Numbered from the stretch's first letter, positions 12,287 through 21,233 are shown. The stretch: 33,691 bases of DNA from Mitosporidium daphniae (GCF_000760515.2 NW_013546301.1:1-33691); one strand, 5' to 3'. The notes: generated by a model from the letters alone, not told the origin. A program made the numbers and translations.

Positions 12287-13413
12287 ATGCTTAAATCGGC
12301 GTTTGTAAAATTGGTGGAAGTTGGCCCCAGGGATGGGTTGCAATCCGCCTGTAAAGTATTGCAGCCCGAGCAGAGGGCAATTCTTATTAAATTGTTGGCG
12401 CACGCAGGACTGACCTCAATTGAGGGCGGCAGCTTTGTTTCCCCCAAATGGGTTCCAACCGTACACATGGATGACGCGTGGGTTATTCTTAACTTTTAGA
12501 TGGAACACTCAAGCCTGGTATTTGAGCGTTTGAAGAGAGACAATGAGCCCTTATTGCCATTAAATGCATACTCTTTTCTTGTCCCCAATAAAAGGGGGCT
12601 TGAGGCGGCATTGAATGCCGGCGTAAGCAACATTGCTGTTTTTGGATCGACCACAGAGTCTTTTTCGATGAAGAACCTTAATTGCTCCATTTCGGCTAGC
12701 ATGCAGGCCTTTGAGGATATCATTTTCGAGGCAAAAACGAGAAACCCCAACATAACGATAAGAGGGTTCATTTTCCATTGCTACGCTGACCTTTAGTTAC
12801 TTGTCCTGTGTTTTGGGCTGTCCTTATGAAGGACTGGAAATCGATCCAAAAAGAGTTGCCTGTTTAGCAAAGCAATACATAGACATGGGATGCTCTGAAG
12901 TATCCCTTGGGGATACAATAGGAGCTGGAACCCCCCGTAATTTGAAAAGATCCTATTTTGTATTAGAGCGATCGGAGCAATTAATTGAGGCAGTTTCTAA
13001 TCAAATAGCCCTTCCTAAAATTGCTATGCACTTTCACAACACATATGGGCAGGCCCTTGCAAACATATGGGCATCGCTAAAAGTACACCTTTGCACATAA
13101 ACATAGGCTGGAATACGCATCTTTGATTGCTCCATTGCCGGATTAGGTTAGCTAACTTGATTAACGCCATCAAAGGAGGCTGTCCCTATGCAAAATCTGC
13201 AACCGGAAACGTGGCAACTGAAGACGTTGTATATATGCTTCAAGGAACAAAATACGATCCAGGCGTCGATTTGGATAAGCTCAAGATCGCAAGCGATTAC
13301 ATTCTGCATCAATTGGGTATTTTCCATCCACCATGGCTTATTATATGGTAGGGCAGCGAGAGTCTGGATCGTTCGTCGGTCGAATAATGGGAAACAAAAG
13401 GCTGCATAAATAG
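12287..13413 (+). CDS. HMGCL: Hydroxymethylglutaryl-CoA lyase
   Basis: Cleaves HMG-CoA to acetyl-CoA and acetoacetate, last step of leucine breakdown and ketogenesis. Model of 322 residues with introns 12461-12499, 12766-12796, 13083-13106 (24 nt), 13147-13175 (AAG acceptor) and 13317-13351. Conserved blocks: KLVEVGPRDGLQ, SFVSPKWVPTMEH, RGYLSCVLGCPYEG, LGDTIGAGTP, MHFHNTYGQALANI, AGLGGCPYAKSATGNVATED; the last holds the catalytic Cys. The usual HCHDTYGQ is HFHNTYGQ here, an Asp-to-Asn change next to the metal ligands. The first Met sits only nine residues before VEVGPRDG, so no mitochondrial presequence fits; no C-terminal SKL either. Confidence 0.92.
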
Positions 13414-13486
13414 TGACGGCCATTTATTAATTGACAATAAAACCTTTCAATGTGCGTGAAACACATCCCGTTAGCGCTTGATTGCT

Positions 13487-13502
13487 GATAAATTTCGCAA
13501 TT
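13487..13502 (+). promoter_or_regulatory. GATAAATT-GCAATT promoter element
   Basis: GATAAATT, two bases, then GCAATT, 78 bp upstream of the start of the secreted repeat protein. The same two half-elements (three-base gap) occur upstream of the second secreted gene at 29959-29975. Shared use as a regulatory site is inference. Confidence 0.5.
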
Positions 13503-13518
13503 GAGAGGTGACTTGGCC

Positions 13519-13527
13519 CTATAAATT
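13519..13527 (+). promoter_or_regulatory. TATA box of the secreted repeat protein
   Basis: CTATAAATT lies about 45 bp upstream of the ATG at 13565, a TATA-box sequence at plausible distance for a short 5' leader. Confidence 0.55.
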
Positions 13528-13564
13528 GGGGGCTTGGCGCAGATCGACCGACACACGCATACAC

Positions 13565-14074
13565 ATGATATTCAAAACAATCCTCGCTTCCTCTCTATTG
13601 CTCTCCGTTTTAGGTCAGGTATGCTTGGCCGATGGCAGTATCCACGAAAATTCAGATCCCGATACTGCTTCTGCATGCGGAAGCGTGGCACACGCTGGTA
13701 AGATCAAGTTGGGTGCCAAGGAACGAGAGCGAGAAGATCCACGTTGCCCTTACCGCGAAAGAAGAGGCTGCACTGGCCGTGGCGCCAAAGGCTACGATCA
13801 GTTTGACGGCCCATATGGGGCTAGAGATCGCGACGATTTTGATGGTCCATATGGGGCTAGGGAGCGCGACGATTTTGATGGTCCATATGGGGCTAGGGAG
13901 CGCGACGATTTTGACGGCACATATGGAGCTAGGGAACGAGGCCGATTTGATATTGAAGCTATACGAGGCTATCATGACGACCCTTCTCGGCCTGATCGCG
14001 ATCACCACCACGATATGGAATCTTATGATGACCCGTATCGCTATCGCGAGAGAGATTATGGATATTACTATTAG
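13565..14074 (+). CDS. Secreted charged repeat protein (unknown family)
   Basis: Predicted 169-residue secreted protein. The N-terminus MIFKTILASSLLLSVLGQV followed by CLADG is a good signal peptide. The mature part has a Cys/charge-rich section (KIKLGAKERE, RCPYRERRGC), then about four tandem 12-residue units of type DGPYGARERDDF (36-bp DNA repeat, 13805-13948), then FDIEAIRGY and a His/Arg/Tyr-rich tail ending YRERDYGYYY. It resembles the secreted protein at 30051 in signal peptide, Cys spacing, an IEAIRG/IEGIRR motif and tail. Function unknown; a cell-wall, spore-wall or host-facing role is possible but only inference. AATAAA follows the stop. Confidence 0.75.
   Translation: MIFKTILASSLLLSVLGQVCLADGSIHENSDPDTASACGSVAHAGKIKLGAKEREREDPRCPYRERRGCTGRGAKGYDQFDGPYGARDRDDFDGPYGARERDDFDGPYGARERDDFDGTYGARERGRFDIEAIRGYHDDPSRPDRDHHHDMESYDDPYRYRERDYGYYY
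13805..13948 (+). repeat. 36-bp tandem repeats in the secreted protein gene
   Basis: Units start at 13805, 13841, 13877 and 13913; the middle two are almost identical, the last is partial. They encode DG(P/T)YGAR(D/E)R(D/G)(D/R)F. Confidence 0.92.
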
Positions 14075-14123
14075 AATAAACATATCATTGCAACGATACA
14101 ATTTATTCAATACAAGTGGGTTG

Positions 14124-14975
14124 CTAAAATCCCAAAAAGGACTTCTTTTTAGACTGTTTAGGAAATTGACGCGGGTTGGGGAGAACTTTTGGAAAGGTCA
14201 AATTTATGGTCGATAGATTAAAAGACGACCCTCCGATTTCCATGGCAGAAAATCTTTCCATCGTGGCTGATGTATCTCTTGACGGTTCTTTATATTCCGA
14301 AGAAAATGCATGTGCTGCCGATCTGGATGGAGGTAATGACTGTGTTGTGACGTTGGAAATTGAAGCTAAGGGCTGACTTCTTCCAAGATGAGATGAGTTG
14401 AAGGTTGAAGGGCCATGCTTTTCGGGCAACATGGGAGGTGGCTGTGGTATTGAATCAGAAAGAGGTTTAACTGGAGATGTGCTTGGCATTCTGGGTGGAG
14501 CGGGGGCCATGCTTGGCATTCTGGGTGGAGCGGGGGCCATGCTTGGCATTCTGGGTGGAGCGGGGGCCATGCTTGGCATTCTGGGTGGAGCGGGGGCCAT
14601 GCTTGGCATTCTGGGTGGAGCGGGGGCCATGCTTGGTATCTTGGGTGGAGCGGGGGCCATGCTTGGCATCTTGGGTGGAGCAGGGGGTGGAGGCTGCGAA
14701 GGCATTTTCTTTTCCATTTTAGGCAATACTTTCGAAGTTTCAGACCCGACTTTACGAAGGGTTGGCATTCCGCCTTGGAATAGTCCGCCAAGAGAAACAG
14801 GTGGGTGGTCTTCAATGATACTGTTTCCAGCAGAAGCTATGCTGCTGGAATTGGAGGCAACTGCGGATCCAATGGCTACTGTTGCCCCTTCAACAATCGG
14901 AGCAGACCTGTCATTCGTTTTTGTCTTTTTTAATGATTTTCCTTTTTCAATTGACTTCAAAAGGGAACTATTCAT
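14124..14975 (-). CDS. VRP1: Verprolin / WIP-like actin regulator
   Basis: Binds actin and the WASP/Las17 activator of Arp2/3 at endocytic patches. Single exon, 283 residues. The N-terminal WH2 motif is clear: NSSLLKSIEKGKSLKKTKTN followed by DRSAPIVEG, the same LLxxIxxGxxLKKxxTNDRSAP pattern as yeast Vrp1 and animal WIP. A Pro-rich centre contains seven 10-residue units of type PRMPSMAPAP (poly-Pro ligand for SH3/profilin). The Lys-rich C-terminus (RFSAMEI, FPKVLPNPRQFPK) may be the WASP-binding end, but that part is weak. Start taken at the ATG immediately before the WH2; a GTG at 14999 is ignored. Confidence 0.85.
   Translation of the reverse strand: MNSSLLKSIEKGKSLKKTKTNDRSAPIVEGATVAIGSAVASNSSSIASAGNSIIEDHPPVSLGGLFQGGMPTLRKVGSETSKVLPKMEKKMPSQPPPPAPPKMPSMAPAPPKIPSMAPAPPRMPSMAPAPPRMPSMAPAPPRMPSMAPAPPRMPSMAPAPPRMPSTSPVKPLSDSIPQPPPMLPEKHGPSTFNSSHLGRSQPLASISNVTTQSLPPSRSAAHAFSSEYKEPSRDTSATMERFSAMEIGGSSFNLSTINLTFPKVLPNPRQFPKQSKKKSFLGF
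14481..14690 (-). repeat. Seven 30-bp tandem repeats in verprolin
   Basis: Period is exactly 30 bp; units 1-5 (14481-14630) are identical and the last two differ slightly. They code the Pro-rich decapeptide array. Confidence 0.95.
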
Positions 14976-15149
14976 TTTTGAAAAAATGAAAAAAGACACT
15001 TATGCCATTTTAATAAAAACATCATTGGTCAATTGTCCCTAAATTAACGTAAGGGTATTAGATTTTAATTAACACCATTAAATTTAATCAAGGAAATTTC
15101 TAGAAGCATCGGTAACTTAAATCCATCAAATCGTTGATTTTTTGCTCAA

Positions 15150-17522
15150 ATGAAGTTCTTGCACTTTATCGTTCTCAATCTCTTCATTGTCACCTGCTTG
15201 TTTGCTGCGGCTACGTTTTCTTCTGCAGCAGAGGCTGATATCCATAACTTCCAATCTAATGCCAAAGATCTTCTTTCCATATTTAGCAGATCAATCTACA
15301 AGAAGCCATCAGATTTCATTAGGGAGCTCCTTTCCAATGCTGCAGATGCCCTTAACATTAAAAGATTGTCATCACTTACTCTTGGCGGAGGCTCCACCGA
15401 AGAATACAAAGTTTCGGTGATTTGCAACCCCATCAAGAAGGAATTGATGTTCATTGACACGGGATGTGGTATGGACGACGTAGATATGCGAGCAAATCTT
15501 GGCACCTTTGCCAAATCGGGAACCAAAGAAAAAATGCAACAAATAAAGGCAACAAATTCCTCGACCCATTCAGAGCTTATTGGTCAATTTGGACTTGGGT
15601 TCTATTCTGCATTTATTGTTGCGGACACGGTTACTGTTGTTTCTAAAAAGCACTCTTCTGACGGTACAGCGCACAAAAAATATGTGTGGAATTGCAATAT
15701 TAACGATGGAAATTATACGATTAAAGAGATTAAAGACGATGACCCCTTGGAGCGATCGTTTCCCATCTCTAGTGGCACCAAGGTCATCCTCCACATTTCC
15801 GACGAAAGATTGTTGAGAGACATTTCAGATGAACTTGCTGATGATGAGCAGGAAAAGCTTGACTTTCTTGATCCCGATTATTTGAAAGAACTTATCATCG
15901 AGTATTCTCAGTATATCTCATACCCAATCTATTTGGTTTACAACAAAACAGTTACTTCTGAGGTTCCATTGGACGTGGAAGAAGAAAAACCCTCAACACA
16001 TGATGAGGAGATTAAAGTTGAAGAAGAGGACGATGAGTCAAAGGCCAAAAAGACCACCAAAACCGTCACATCTGAAGAAGTTGTCACGGAAAAGGTAAAC
16101 ATACAAAAGCCTATTTGGGCCGATTCTTCCTCAAGTGTCACTGCTGAGCAGTATAACACCTTTTACAAGACCACATTTAAGGAATCCTCTGATCCCATAA
16201 TACATCAAAGAGGATCTGGTAGCATTTCGTTGAAAACATCGGTGGACTTCCAATACCTCATTTACATTCCAAAGACACCCTCATTTCAGCCATTTTCTGG
16301 CGAAGACATCCCCAAGTTTCTCAAGCTTTATGTGAAGAGAGTGTTTGTCACCGATGAGTTTGGCGAAATGTTTCCCAGATACTTGTCATTTATTAGGGGG
16401 GTCGTTGATGTAGAGGATCTTCCATTGAACGTGTCTCGTGAAAGTTTACAAGACCTTACGGCGCTCAAATCGGTCTTCAAATATCTTGCTAACAAAGTGG
16501 TTGGGCTTATTCACAGTCTGTCAAAGAACATCACGGCGTACGAGCCGTTTTATAAGCAATATTCTGGCCACATCAAGCTGGGTATCATTGTTGAGAAGGA
16601 TCAAAAACGCAAGGATTCCCTGGTGCCTTTGTTGCACTTTAAGTCGTCCCATAATGTTAGCGGTGTCTTTCTGGATGAATATATCTCAAGAATGCCAGAA
16701 ATGCAGACCGAAATATACTTTGTCACCGGCAGTTCGGTCAAAGAAATGCGAAAGCTTCCCCAAATTGAGATGGCCATAAAGAAGGGCTATGAAGTGCTGT
16801 ATTTGGATGAGTCCTTTGACGAATACTTGGTCCAGGCCACTCCCACCTATAAAGGAAAAGTTCTCCGCAATCTTGCCAAATCGGGCGTCAATCTTTCTGA
16901 CGAGTCTGAAAAGCAGAAGCTAGAAGAAGCTCAAAAGAGGTTCAAGCCATTGACTGCTCATATGCAGAAGCTTTTTGCATCCACCATCGAAAAGGTGGTT
17001 GTATCCGGTAATCTCGACCGTTCTCCCGTTGCCATTAGTGCCTCTGCCAATGGAATTTCTCCGCAAATGGAAAAGCTTTTAAAGGCAAACAAGAACGATT
17101 TTATGGCCCAATACTATTTGGGGCAAAAAAAGATTCTTGAGATCAATCCGGAGCATCCTTTAATCCAGTCAATGTTGGATGATGTCGTTTCCGCCTCAGA
17201 GCCCGTCGAAGAGTCGGACAAGAATATGAAGTTGCTCTACTACTCCGCCCTCTTGCATTCCGGGTACGAAATATCCAATCCTGCCGAGTTTTCCCAGGCA
17301 ATTGAAGACATGCTGCGTTCCAAATATGGACTGAGCTCTACAAGCAAACGTGAGGAAACCCAGGAGGATTTATTTTCTCAAAAGGAAAATCCCATGTTTT
17401 CGTTCCCAAATATGGAGGATTTTGGCTTAAATTCGGAAGAGGCCGCAGAAGCCAACCTTGACGAGAAAATGGCTGCTGAGTATGCGGCCATGGATGCTGC
17501 TGCAGAGCATGAGGAGATTTAA
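15150..17522 (+). CDS. HSP90B1: ER-lumenal Hsp90 (endoplasmin/GRP94)
   Basis: Chaperone ATPase of the endoplasmic reticulum, single 790-residue exon. Signal peptide MKFLHFIVLNLFIVTCLFAA is followed at about residue 32 by the Hsp90 N domain: FIRELLSNAADAL (ATP-binding), DTGCGM, LIGQFGLGFYSAFIV. Next are a charged linker of about 50 residues, KPIWADSS (typical KPIWxR of GRP94), the middle domain with NVSRESLQ and GVDVEDLPLN-type sequence, and a C-terminal dimerisation domain. The C-terminus is AEHEEI rather than KDEL/HDEL. AATAAA overlaps the stop. Mitochondrial TRAP1 is less likely: the N-terminus is a hydrophobic signal, not an Arg-rich presequence. Confidence 0.95.
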   Translation: MKFLHFIVLNLFIVTCLFAAATFSSAAEADIHNFQSNAKDLLSIFSRSIYKKPSDFIRELLSNAADALNIKRLSSLTLGGGSTEEYKVSVICNPIKKELMFIDTGCGMDDVDMRANLGTFAKSGTKEKMQQIKATNSSTHSELIGQFGLGFYSAFIVADTVTVVSKKHSSDGTAHKKYVWNCNINDGNYTIKEIKDDDPLERSFPISSGTKVILHISDERLLRDISDELADDEQEKLDFLDPDYLKELIIEYSQYISYPIYLVYNKTVTSEVPLDVEEEKPSTHDEEIKVEEEDDESKAKKTTKTVTSEEVVTEKVNIQKPIWADSSSSVTAEQYNTFYKTTFKESSDPIIHQRGSGSISLKTSVDFQYLIYIPKTPSFQPFSGEDIPKFLKLYVKRVFVTDEFGEMFPRYLSFIRGVVDVEDLPLNVSRESLQDLTALKSVFKYLANKVVGLIHSLSKNITAYEPFYKQYSGHIKLGIIVEKDQKRKDSLVPLLHFKSSHNVSGVFLDEYISRMPEMQTEIYFVTGSSVKEMRKLPQIEMAIKKGYEVLYLDESFDEYLVQATPTYKGKVLRNLAKSGVNLSDESEKQKLEEAQKRFKPLTAHMQKLFASTIEKVVVSGNLDRSPVAISASANGISPQMEKLLKANKNDFMAQYYLGQKKILEINPEHPLIQSMLDDVVSASEPVEESDKNMKLLYYSALLHSGYEISNPAEFSQAIEDMLRSKYGLSSTSKREETQEDLFSQKENPMFSFPNMEDFGLNSEEAAEANLDEKMAAEYAAMDAAAEHEEI

Positions 17523-17544
17523 ATAAACATTTAATGATCATCAG

Positions 17545-17556
17545 CCCCCCCCCCCC
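17545..17556. repeat. Poly-C run of 12
   Basis: Twelve consecutive C between the GRP94 stop and the convergent Bub3 gene; homopolymer length here may be unreliable in short-read data. Confidence 0.9.
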
Positions 17557-17707
17557 AACGCCTACTCAACATCACCTAATTGCTTGCGTTTGGTTCCTGC
17601 TGTTCTTTTTCGGTTACGTTTATTGGCTACAAAATCATTTTGCACGCATGTCAATTTTCTTGATGTAAATGGAATCCAGCGGCGTGCTATCGTTAGCGAT
17701 GATGGTC

Positions 17708-18823
17708 TTACTCCTTTTCGCCCTCTTCGAAGCAGTATGAAGATGCAACTGCCAGGAATTGGCCGGAAAGATCAAAATCCAACGCTGAGATGCTCGTTGG
17801 GAAGCCTGGAAATATTTTTATCCGCCTTTTTGCCACAAGATCCCAAATGCAAGCAGAAGCATCTGAACCGCCGGTCGCAAAAACAAGCGACCTAGTTTAA
17901 GAGCTTGTCCTTACTTTGGGTGGAAGGCAATCGCATTTACAGGATAAACGACCTCAGTAGGCTCTTGCTCTGTCACCATCGACCGGTGGCATTTGAAGGC
18001 ATATTTTTTTGCTTGGTCGCCGGCTTCAATGTAATCCACACTCACTCGCCCCTCGATTGATGAGCATACGAAAACTAAAGTAAGAACGTGAACGGGAACT
18101 ATTCGGATCGATTGGGCAAATTCGAACGCATCTTGTTTGGTATTTCAGAGAAGACTCCCGCTTTTGGATGCAATCCAACTTGGGCGAATTAAGATCGACC
18201 TCGAAAACATCGATGTTTCTATTCGCCATTCCCACTACAATGCGGTATGCACCTGTCGACGGCACTGGCTGGCAATCGATTGCATATACTTTGTCAGAAA
18301 GCACAACGTTGGACACCAATTTCGCCGTGGACGATGGACCACATGTGGATTCCCAGAGCATCAGGTGTGAATCCCAGCTTCCAGATACAAAAAACCCTAC
18401 AACGTAAATGCACAGCGCAAACTTGAGCCAGGCAGCGAGCAAATCGACTTGATTGGAGCCAGGTGAGCATCTTTTACTTCCGAAACGACCTGCTCTTTTT
18501 CCCAGTCAATGCTAGCAAAATATAAAACAATGATGTATGCACCAGTATAGACTTCCAGAGAGACCACCTGTCCATATTATTGGCCGGTCAAGGCCGGCTG
18601 TCAGTATGCATGCGTCCAGGATGGATCTGTTATTTTCGGGGACTATTCTCGAGACAAGTTTATTTAGTTGGGTATCGTGGACCTGGACAGAACCATCCCA
18701 CGAGGTTGCTAGAAGATATTCGGGATTACAACCAGGCTCTTTGAAAAAACGTAGAGAAGAGATTCCATCCTTTGGCGGGCAAATTAGCTCAAAGTCGCCA
18801 TCGTTGAGTAGTGGAGAGACCAT
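17708..18823 (-). CDS. BUB3: Mitotic checkpoint WD40 protein Bub3
   Basis: Seven-bladed propeller that docks Bub1/Mad3 at kinetochores; 336 residues from five exons. Introns on the minus strand: 18512-18542, 18397-18422, 18075-18099 and 17892-17914. Diagnostic blocks in order: ELICPPKDGISSLRF, ATSWDGSVQVHD, WTGGLSGSLY, VSGSWDSHLMLWE, QKRESSLKYQTRCVRI, SSIEGRVSVDYI, KYAFKCHR, YPVNAIAFHP, FATGGSDASACIWD and PTSISALDFDLSGQFLAVAS. ESSLKYQTR and EGRVSVDY separate Bub3 from Rae1. The protein ends SSYCFEEGEKE, about 25 residues shorter than human. Start chosen by alignment of the ELxxPPxDGISS block. Confidence 0.93.
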
Positions 18824-18951
18824 GGTTGAAAATAAAATTTTATTGAAACGATGCATCGCCAATATGCCGGCCATTTTAAATTGCAAACCTCATTTCGGGG
18901 CTGCATTGTAATTTTCCAAATACAACTGCAACATTTCGGGCACCCAAAGTT

Positions 18952-19452
18952 ATGATCGGCCGCCAAAGTGAAATGTATGCACCAATTTTGTGATCATTGC
19001 AGGGAGGCAAAAGTCGACACGATAAACAAACTTTTAGAGAACATATCGAATGATACTGATGCCTCATGCATTTCCTCCTCCATCAGAACCCAGATATGTC
19101 CTCGCATTGCAAAAATCTCGGACCTCTTATCCGAAATCAATGGCTCGATCAAGTTATTCCGTATTTTACCAAGTAGATTTATAGAGTCAAAGCTAGAAGC
19201 CACATATCCAAAAGAGCTTGATGAGGCGAAAAATGTGTTCCACTGCGCAGTGTCAGGTAAATACGGCTTGAGCTTAACATGAGATGATGAGTAGCGCTTT
19301 AATGTGCAGATTCTTTTTTCTGCCAGGGCCACAGCAATAAAACCCCATCTAACACTGTGATTGCAAGGATAGATTTAGGGCTGGGCCAGACAATCTTTGG
19401 GACGCCATGGTGGCATCCACATGATGGGGCCCATTTAAAATTTCCATTTTAA
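18952..19452 (+). CDS. Small coiled-coil candidate protein (uncertain model)
   Basis: Not recognised. A three-exon model gives 139 residues: a short first exon (MIGRQSE), intron 18975-19002 (28 nt, GTATGC...TGCAG), a helical exon (VDTINKLLENISNDTD, IAKISDLLSEINGSIKLF), and a 53-nt intron 19257-19309 leading to a beta-rich end (VIARIDLGLGQTIFGT). Using the alternative acceptor at 19294 instead would end the protein after two residues. Divergent from Bub3 with 128 bp between starts. An overlapping minus-strand ORF (18994-19332) is a competing reading with no recognisable features. Confidence 0.42.
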
Positions 19453-19627
19453 ACAGTACAATGGGCTACAGGTTTTACACCAAAATTGCTTGTTTTGTGT
19501 AATTTTATTAAATCATGGGGTCACCAATTACTTTGGAATCGTAGATCAATGCAATTAAAGCGATGCGAATAATGAAATTTGCAATCCCGTGATCGAAATT
19601 TAATTTACTCGGCGCTTAAAACGTCTC

Positions 19628-20719
19628 ATGTGTAGCATTCGGTCTCTCGATCTGTCAACACTCAATTTTGGCACTTATCTTTTTCTCGTGCTTGCATTTT
19701 CGGGTCTCCTAGTTTATGCAATTATTTTTATGAATCAAAGTCCAGGGACACCCATCAATGCAGCTGATCAACTCAAGATGGTCGAATATACCATCCAGCC
19801 ATTGCAATCAAAAGGCCTAGGAAACAATAGCATGGCTGTGAGGCCCAATGCTTCAAGCATTTTATTTACCACTTTGGTTTCATTTGTGCTGCGATTGTGC
19901 GCCATACTTTGTCTCAATTTCCTGATCATTGATTTTAGCAATTTGCACCCCGAAATTGGACTATTGGGATATTTTACCTTTTTATTGGTGGCATTATTAA
20001 TTGTCTGCAAAATCAACTTTGAGGGGCTATTTGAGAAAAGGGCTGTATCGATCTTTGGGCCTTCAACCCTGTGCGTTTCGCTGTATTCGTGTAGCCAATT
20101 GAATCATCTTTTTGCAAAAGCATTGGAGGAAATATTTGGCCGATGGTCGAACATTCATATACCCAACCACATCGATAAAAATGCGCTATCCAAAAACATT
20201 TCCATTCTGTACGAATTTACACATGCCATGACTTCGCACTTGGAGGGCACTTATTTTTTCGTCCACAGAGCTCCAATCACACACGAAGACGAGAAATTTC
20301 TGCTGATGGTTGCCTATAATAGCTATATTGACACTATTTTTGAGGAATTTCTTCACGGCCCCGTATATTGGCACGTTTTTTGCTACTTTGACCCCCAAAG
20401 CTCATTTGTTGCAGCGTGCAAGGCAAACTTTGACAACGTTATTTCTGCCACCAACACTTCGAAATATCAAAAGCAATCTGCTTTGAAGACACCCGTTGCA
20501 GATGCCAGGATTTTGGGGTTTCTGCACAAGAATGTTGAACTACTTATCCCTTACTATGCGCATGGATACTACCATGCCATTTGCATCCATGATGATCTTA
20601 ATCTTGTTCATGCCAGGTCGATGGAAATCCTCAGATTGGCTTCAAACACAAAATCGACCAAACCGCAAATTGAGGCATGCTTCGGAATAGCGAATTTATG
20701 CAAGCCGTTGCAAGACTGA
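19628..20719 (+). CDS. Uncharacterised multi-pass membrane protein
   Basis: Continuous 363-residue ORF. Three strong hydrophobic segments in the first half: TYLFLVLAFSGLLVYAIIFM, a segment around FTTLVSFVLRLCAILCLNFL, and GYFTFLLVALLIVCKI. The second half is soluble and helical (HIDKNALSKNISILYEF, YYHAICIHDDLNLVHA). I do not recognise the family; an Ndc1-like nuclear-envelope layout (membrane N-half, soluble C-half) is possible but unsupported. The C-terminal frame ends at 20719 while an adjacent frame (20677-20871) continues with protein-like sequence (RILILYPGAIPSPISLYLET), so the true C-terminus may lie about 50 residues further on. Confidence 0.72.
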   Translation: MCSIRSLDLSTLNFGTYLFLVLAFSGLLVYAIIFMNQSPGTPINAADQLKMVEYTIQPLQSKGLGNNSMAVRPNASSILFTTLVSFVLRLCAILCLNFLIIDFSNLHPEIGLLGYFTFLLVALLIVCKINFEGLFEKRAVSIFGPSTLCVSLYSCSQLNHLFAKALEEIFGRWSNIHIPNHIDKNALSKNISILYEFTHAMTSHLEGTYFFVHRAPITHEDEKFLLMVAYNSYIDTIFEEFLHGPVYWHVFCYFDPQSSFVAACKANFDNVISATNTSKYQKQSALKTPVADARILGFLHKNVELLIPYYAHGYYHAICIHDDLNLVHARSMEILRLASNTKSTKPQIEACFGIANLCKPLQD

Positions 20720-20871
20720 AGGAACTTTGTCCCGAAAAAATCCCGCCAAGAATCCTAATTTTGTATCCAGGGGCAATACCCAGCCCGATCTCACTATATC
20801 TAGAAACTGCAAATCAAGCCGTATACGCGGTTTTGAACGGCCAAAATTTTAATAATAAATCGGTAGATTAG
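20677..20871 (+). other. Possible C-terminal continuation of the membrane protein in another frame
   Basis: Open frame overlapping the end of the 19628 gene; reads NSEFMQAVARLKELCPEK and RILILYPGAIPSP. No intron I could find links the two frames, so a sequencing indel near 20690, an unrecognised intron, or chance are all open. Confidence 0.35.
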
Positions 20872-20908
20872 CAAATGCGGTCTAAATCACGTGAATCGAT
20901 TTGTTTTC

Positions 20909-21198
20909 ATGTATTTTTCGGGCTTTCCTCGCAACAGAAACATATCGGAGAACGATCCAGTTGAGGATGAAAATGCAGAAGATCTTTTCATTGGATGCAT
21001 TTCAATGGGCGAAGCCGGTTGCGAGCGAGATAAAGGCCTAATCGATAAGCGGGGCAAATGATACTCACTCTGTTGAAAGATTTTTGGGATGGTACGCTTC
21101 GATTTCAGACCAAATCATATCTAAAATTAGAGTTGGGCAAAGTAAACTTCACCTCTAATGAGATCAATATCTTTGATATCTTTAATATGTTCAAATGA
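20909..21198 (+). CDS. Small unknown protein, two exons
   Basis: Predicted 85-residue protein. Exon 1 starts MYFSGFPRNRNISEN and ends ISMGEA; intron 21018-21049 (32 nt, phase 1, with CTAAT before the acceptor); exon 2 continues AGQMILTLLKDFWDGTLRF and ends NIFDIFNMFK. The join restores one open frame and gives an acidic N-terminus with a mixed helical/beta C-terminus. I do not recognise it. It ends 35 bp from the convergent MAP kinase stop. Too short and split to appear as a long ORF. Confidence 0.5.
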
Positions 21199-21233
21199 GG
21201 TGTCAGAAAAAGGAGTGCCCACCAACTAGCATG

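Noticed and set aside
11924-12403. 159-residue minus ORF overlapping the Pmp3-like gene and the HMG-CoA lyase start
   Set aside because: It reads through the Pmp3-like exon in another frame and into the antisense of a conserved enzyme.
12478-12499. An 18- or 22-nt intron at the end of the first HMG-CoA lyase exon
   Set aside because: A 39-nt intron (12461-12499) with a GTAC donor gives an exact-length match to the family (WVPTMEH); the shorter reading adds four unmatched residues.
13632-14216. 194-residue plus ORF overlapping the secreted repeat gene
   Set aside because: Frame-shifted shadow of the same 36-bp repeats; lacks a signal peptide and has a less natural composition.
14481-14690. 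Regular 30-bp repeats that could suggest a CRISPR-like array
   Set aside because: No spacers; units are directly adjacent and in frame within a coding exon of a eukaryotic gene.
14398-15042. Long plus-strand ORF of Gly-Ala-Met-Leu repeats
   Set aside because: Antisense reading of the verprolin 30-bp repeats; the minus strand has a WH2 domain.
17584-17895. Plus-strand 103-residue ORF with a faint ferredoxin-like start (THVNFLDVNG)
   Set aside because: It begins at TTG, lacks the cluster cysteines, and the opposite strand carries the last exons of Bub3 (FATGGSD, PTSISALDFD).
18994-19332. 112-residue minus ORF
   Set aside because: Begins without good context and overlaps a plus-strand spliced model with typical intron signals; neither is certain, but the plus model fits better.
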